Source: Victivallales bacterium (GTDB taxonomy: Bacteria; Verrucomicrobiota; Lentisphaeria; Oligosphaerales; Oligosphaeraceae). Taken from it: a stretch of 6,613 bases of DNA. Below the pieces are notes generated by a model, which was not told where the DNA came from, ran no database searches, and saw nothing but the letters and a program-made list of their open reading frames with translations. This document shows positions 5,238-6,613 of this stretch, piece by piece. The stretch spans positions 1 to 6,613 of the forward strand of contig JAFRLP010000063.1 of the NCBI GenBank assembly GCA_017431185.1, read 5' to 3'. The translations under genes were made by a program, and so were the position numbers. Position 1 is the stretch's first letter. Each line of letters opens with the position of its first letter.

Positions 5238-6578
5238 ATGTCCAAGTTAATTGTGCTCGAAGGTCCTGATGCAGGCGCCGCGTATGAATTGACCGATGGG
5301 CGCATTGTGGTCGGTCGTGGAGAGGAGTGCGCCATTCAGTTGAACCAGAGCAGCATCTCCCGCCAGCACGCCGCCCTGACATTCCAGGGAAATGGCTGGT
5401 TGCTGGAAGACCTGCACAGCCAGAACGGCGTGTTCGTCAATGGCAATGCCATTGACAGTATCCTGCTGCAGAGCGACACTAACATCCGTTTTGGCACGAT
5501 TCGGCTGCAGTTCAAGGCGGGGGCGGAGATTCGCGGGTCCGGGCCAGCCCCGGCGGAGTCCACCGTGCGTCAGCCTGTATCCCCCCAGGGGGAGGTCTCG
5601 GTAGAGGAGGCCAAGTCCTTCGGTCCCGTGACGGAGGCCATTCTGCAGGAACTGGGGCGGGTCATCATCGGGCAGCGCGAGGTGGCGGAGCAATTGCTGA
5701 TGGCCATCGCGGCTGGCGGACATTGCCTGATGATAGGCCTGCCAGGGCTTGCCAAGACCCTAATGGTCAGCACCCTCGCCAAAATCCTCCGCCTGGAATT
5801 TCGGCGTGTGCAGTTCACCCCCGACTTGATGCCCTCCGACATCATCGGCACGGATATCCTGGACGTCGATGAGCAGACAGGCCGCAAATCCTTCCGGTTC
5901 GTCAAGGGCCCCATCTTCACCAATATGCTCCTGGCGGACGAAATCAACCGCACGCCGCCCAAGACCCAGGCGGCTCTGCTGGAGGCCATGCAGGAGCGGC
6001 AGGTCACCGCGTCCAATCAACTCTTCAAACTCCCGCCGCCGTTCTTTGTGCTGGCTACCCAGAACCCGCTCGAACAGGAGGGCACCTATCCCCTGCCCGA
6101 GGCGCAACTCGACCGCTTCATGTTCAATATTCTGGTCGATTATCCTACTGCGGAAGAGGAGGAGGCCATCATCATGGCAACCACCAGCCATCGGGACGTG
6201 ACACTTGAGCAGGTCATTGGAGCACAGGAGATTCTTCGCCTGCAAGACACGGTGCGGCGGTTGCCCGTCAGCGAACATGTCGTGAGATTCGCCACCCGAC
6301 TGGTCCGCATGACCCGTCCAGGCGACGCCACAGCCCCCGAACTGGTCCGCAGCAATATCCATTGCGGAGCAGGTCCGCGCGCCGCACAGTGTCTCATCTT
6401 GGGGGCCAAGGCCAGAGCCATCCTGCATGGGCGTGTCAACGTCTCCTGCAATGATGTTCGTTCACTCGCGGTTCCCGTGCTTCGTCACCGCATCTTCACC
6501 AATTTCAACGCAGACTCCGAAGGATTGACCCCAGATGCCATCATCGCCAAACTCCTTCCCCTCTGCCCCGAAAACTGA
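5238..6578 (+). CDS. FHA domain fused to a MoxR-type AAA+ ATPase
   Basis: 446 residues. Residues 1-93 form a forkhead-associated domain, a phosphothreonine reader, with [10 protein letters not shown] (24-33), SRQH (41-44) and NGVFVNG (63-69) at the phosphopeptide-binding positions. A Pro/Gly/Ser-rich linker (about 95-125) leads to a complete MoxR ATPase: Walker A GLPGLAKT (167-174), Walker B LLADEINR (231-238), sensor 1 ATQNP (273-277), arginine-finger region LPEAQLDRF (286-294) and sensor 2 GPRAAQ (379-384). MoxR proteins act as cytosolic chaperone-like ATPases that help VWA-domain partners mature or insert metals; most are about 320 residues without FHA. The fusion suggests control by Ser/Thr kinase signalling. 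No kinase or VWA gene is in view. ATG 5238 has no Shine-Dalgarno, being preceded by the pyrimidine-rich CACCTCCC, but the FHA domain begins right at this Met. The gene ends 35 bases before the window edge. Confidence 0.93.
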   Translation: MSKLIVLEGPDAGAAYELTDGRIVVGRGEECAIQLNQSSISRQHAALTFQGNGWLLEDLHSQNGVFVNGNAIDSILLQSDTNIRFGTIRLQFKAGAEIRGSGPAPAESTVRQPVSPQGEVSVEEAKSFGPVTEAILQELGRVIIGQREVAEQLLMAIAAGGHCLMIGLPGLAKTLMVSTLAKILRLEFRRVQFTPDLMPSDIIGTDILDVDEQTGRKSFRFVKGPIFTNMLLADEINRTPPKTQAALLEAMQERQVTASNQLFKLPPPFFVLATQNPLEQEGTYPLPEAQLDRFMFNILVDYPTAEEEEAIIMATTSHRDVTLEQVIGAQEILRLQDTVRRLPVSEHVVRFATRLVRMTRPGDATAPELVRSNIHCGAGPRAAQCLILGAKARAILHGRVNVSCNDVRSLAVPVLRHRIFTNFNADSEGLTPDAIIAKLLPLCPEN

Positions 6579-6613
6579 CGGGACGACTGGGGGCGAACAA
6601 TTCAGTGTGCGTA

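Noticed and set aside
6579..6613. Start of a downstream gene (GTG at 6605 or 6607)
   Set aside because: Only a few codons remain and there is no convincing ribosome site, so coding cannot be judged.

Overview
The window (about 58-60% GC by eye) carries one gene truncated at the left edge on the minus strand, then five genes on the plus strand. It looks like a chromosomal segment of a Gram-negative-type bacterium. A WaaP-like kinase of the lipopolysaccharide-kinase superfamily, a CT398/FlgZ-type coiled-coil zinc-ribbon protein, an FHA-MoxR fusion and a small Lys/Ala-tailed protein would fit the Planctomycetes-Verrucomicrobia-Chlamydiae-Lentisphaerae group. That placement is inference from gene content; no rRNA or phylogenetic marker is present.

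Layout: (1) 1-1016, minus strand: the N-terminal three quarters of an MgtE magnesium transporter, covering the cytosolic N domain, two CBS domains, the plug helix and the first membrane helix. (2) 1017-1302: a divergent intergenic region with five TGACG/CGTCA pentamers, an AT-rich block of phased A/T tracts, a good extended -10 promoter and a 5'UTR hairpin, all apparently serving the small gene that follows. (3) 1303-1515: a 70-residue basic protein with a Lys/Ala tail, ended by a strong intrinsic terminator. (4) 1569-1818: about 250 bases without a credible gene, filled by two adjacent imperfect palindromes that look like dispersed intergenic repeats. (5) 1819-2661: a WaaP-like kinase whose HRD-type catalytic aspartate is replaced by alanine. 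(6) 2772-6578: an acyl-CoA dehydrogenase, a coiled-coil zinc-ribbon protein and an FHA-MoxR AAA+ ATPase in one direction with gaps of 18 and 45 bases. The last 35 bases (6579-6613) show no gene I can support.

No shared pathway is evident. The acyl-CoA dehydrogenase and zinc-ribbon genes are probably co-transcribed; the FHA-MoxR gene may be in the same unit or have its own promoter. MoxR genes are usually followed by DUF58/VWA-domain genes, which would lie beyond the right edge. I see no clear new defence or mobile system. The points most worth following are the putative pseudokinase, the compound palindrome, the unusual control region of the small basic protein, and the FHA-MoxR fusion.
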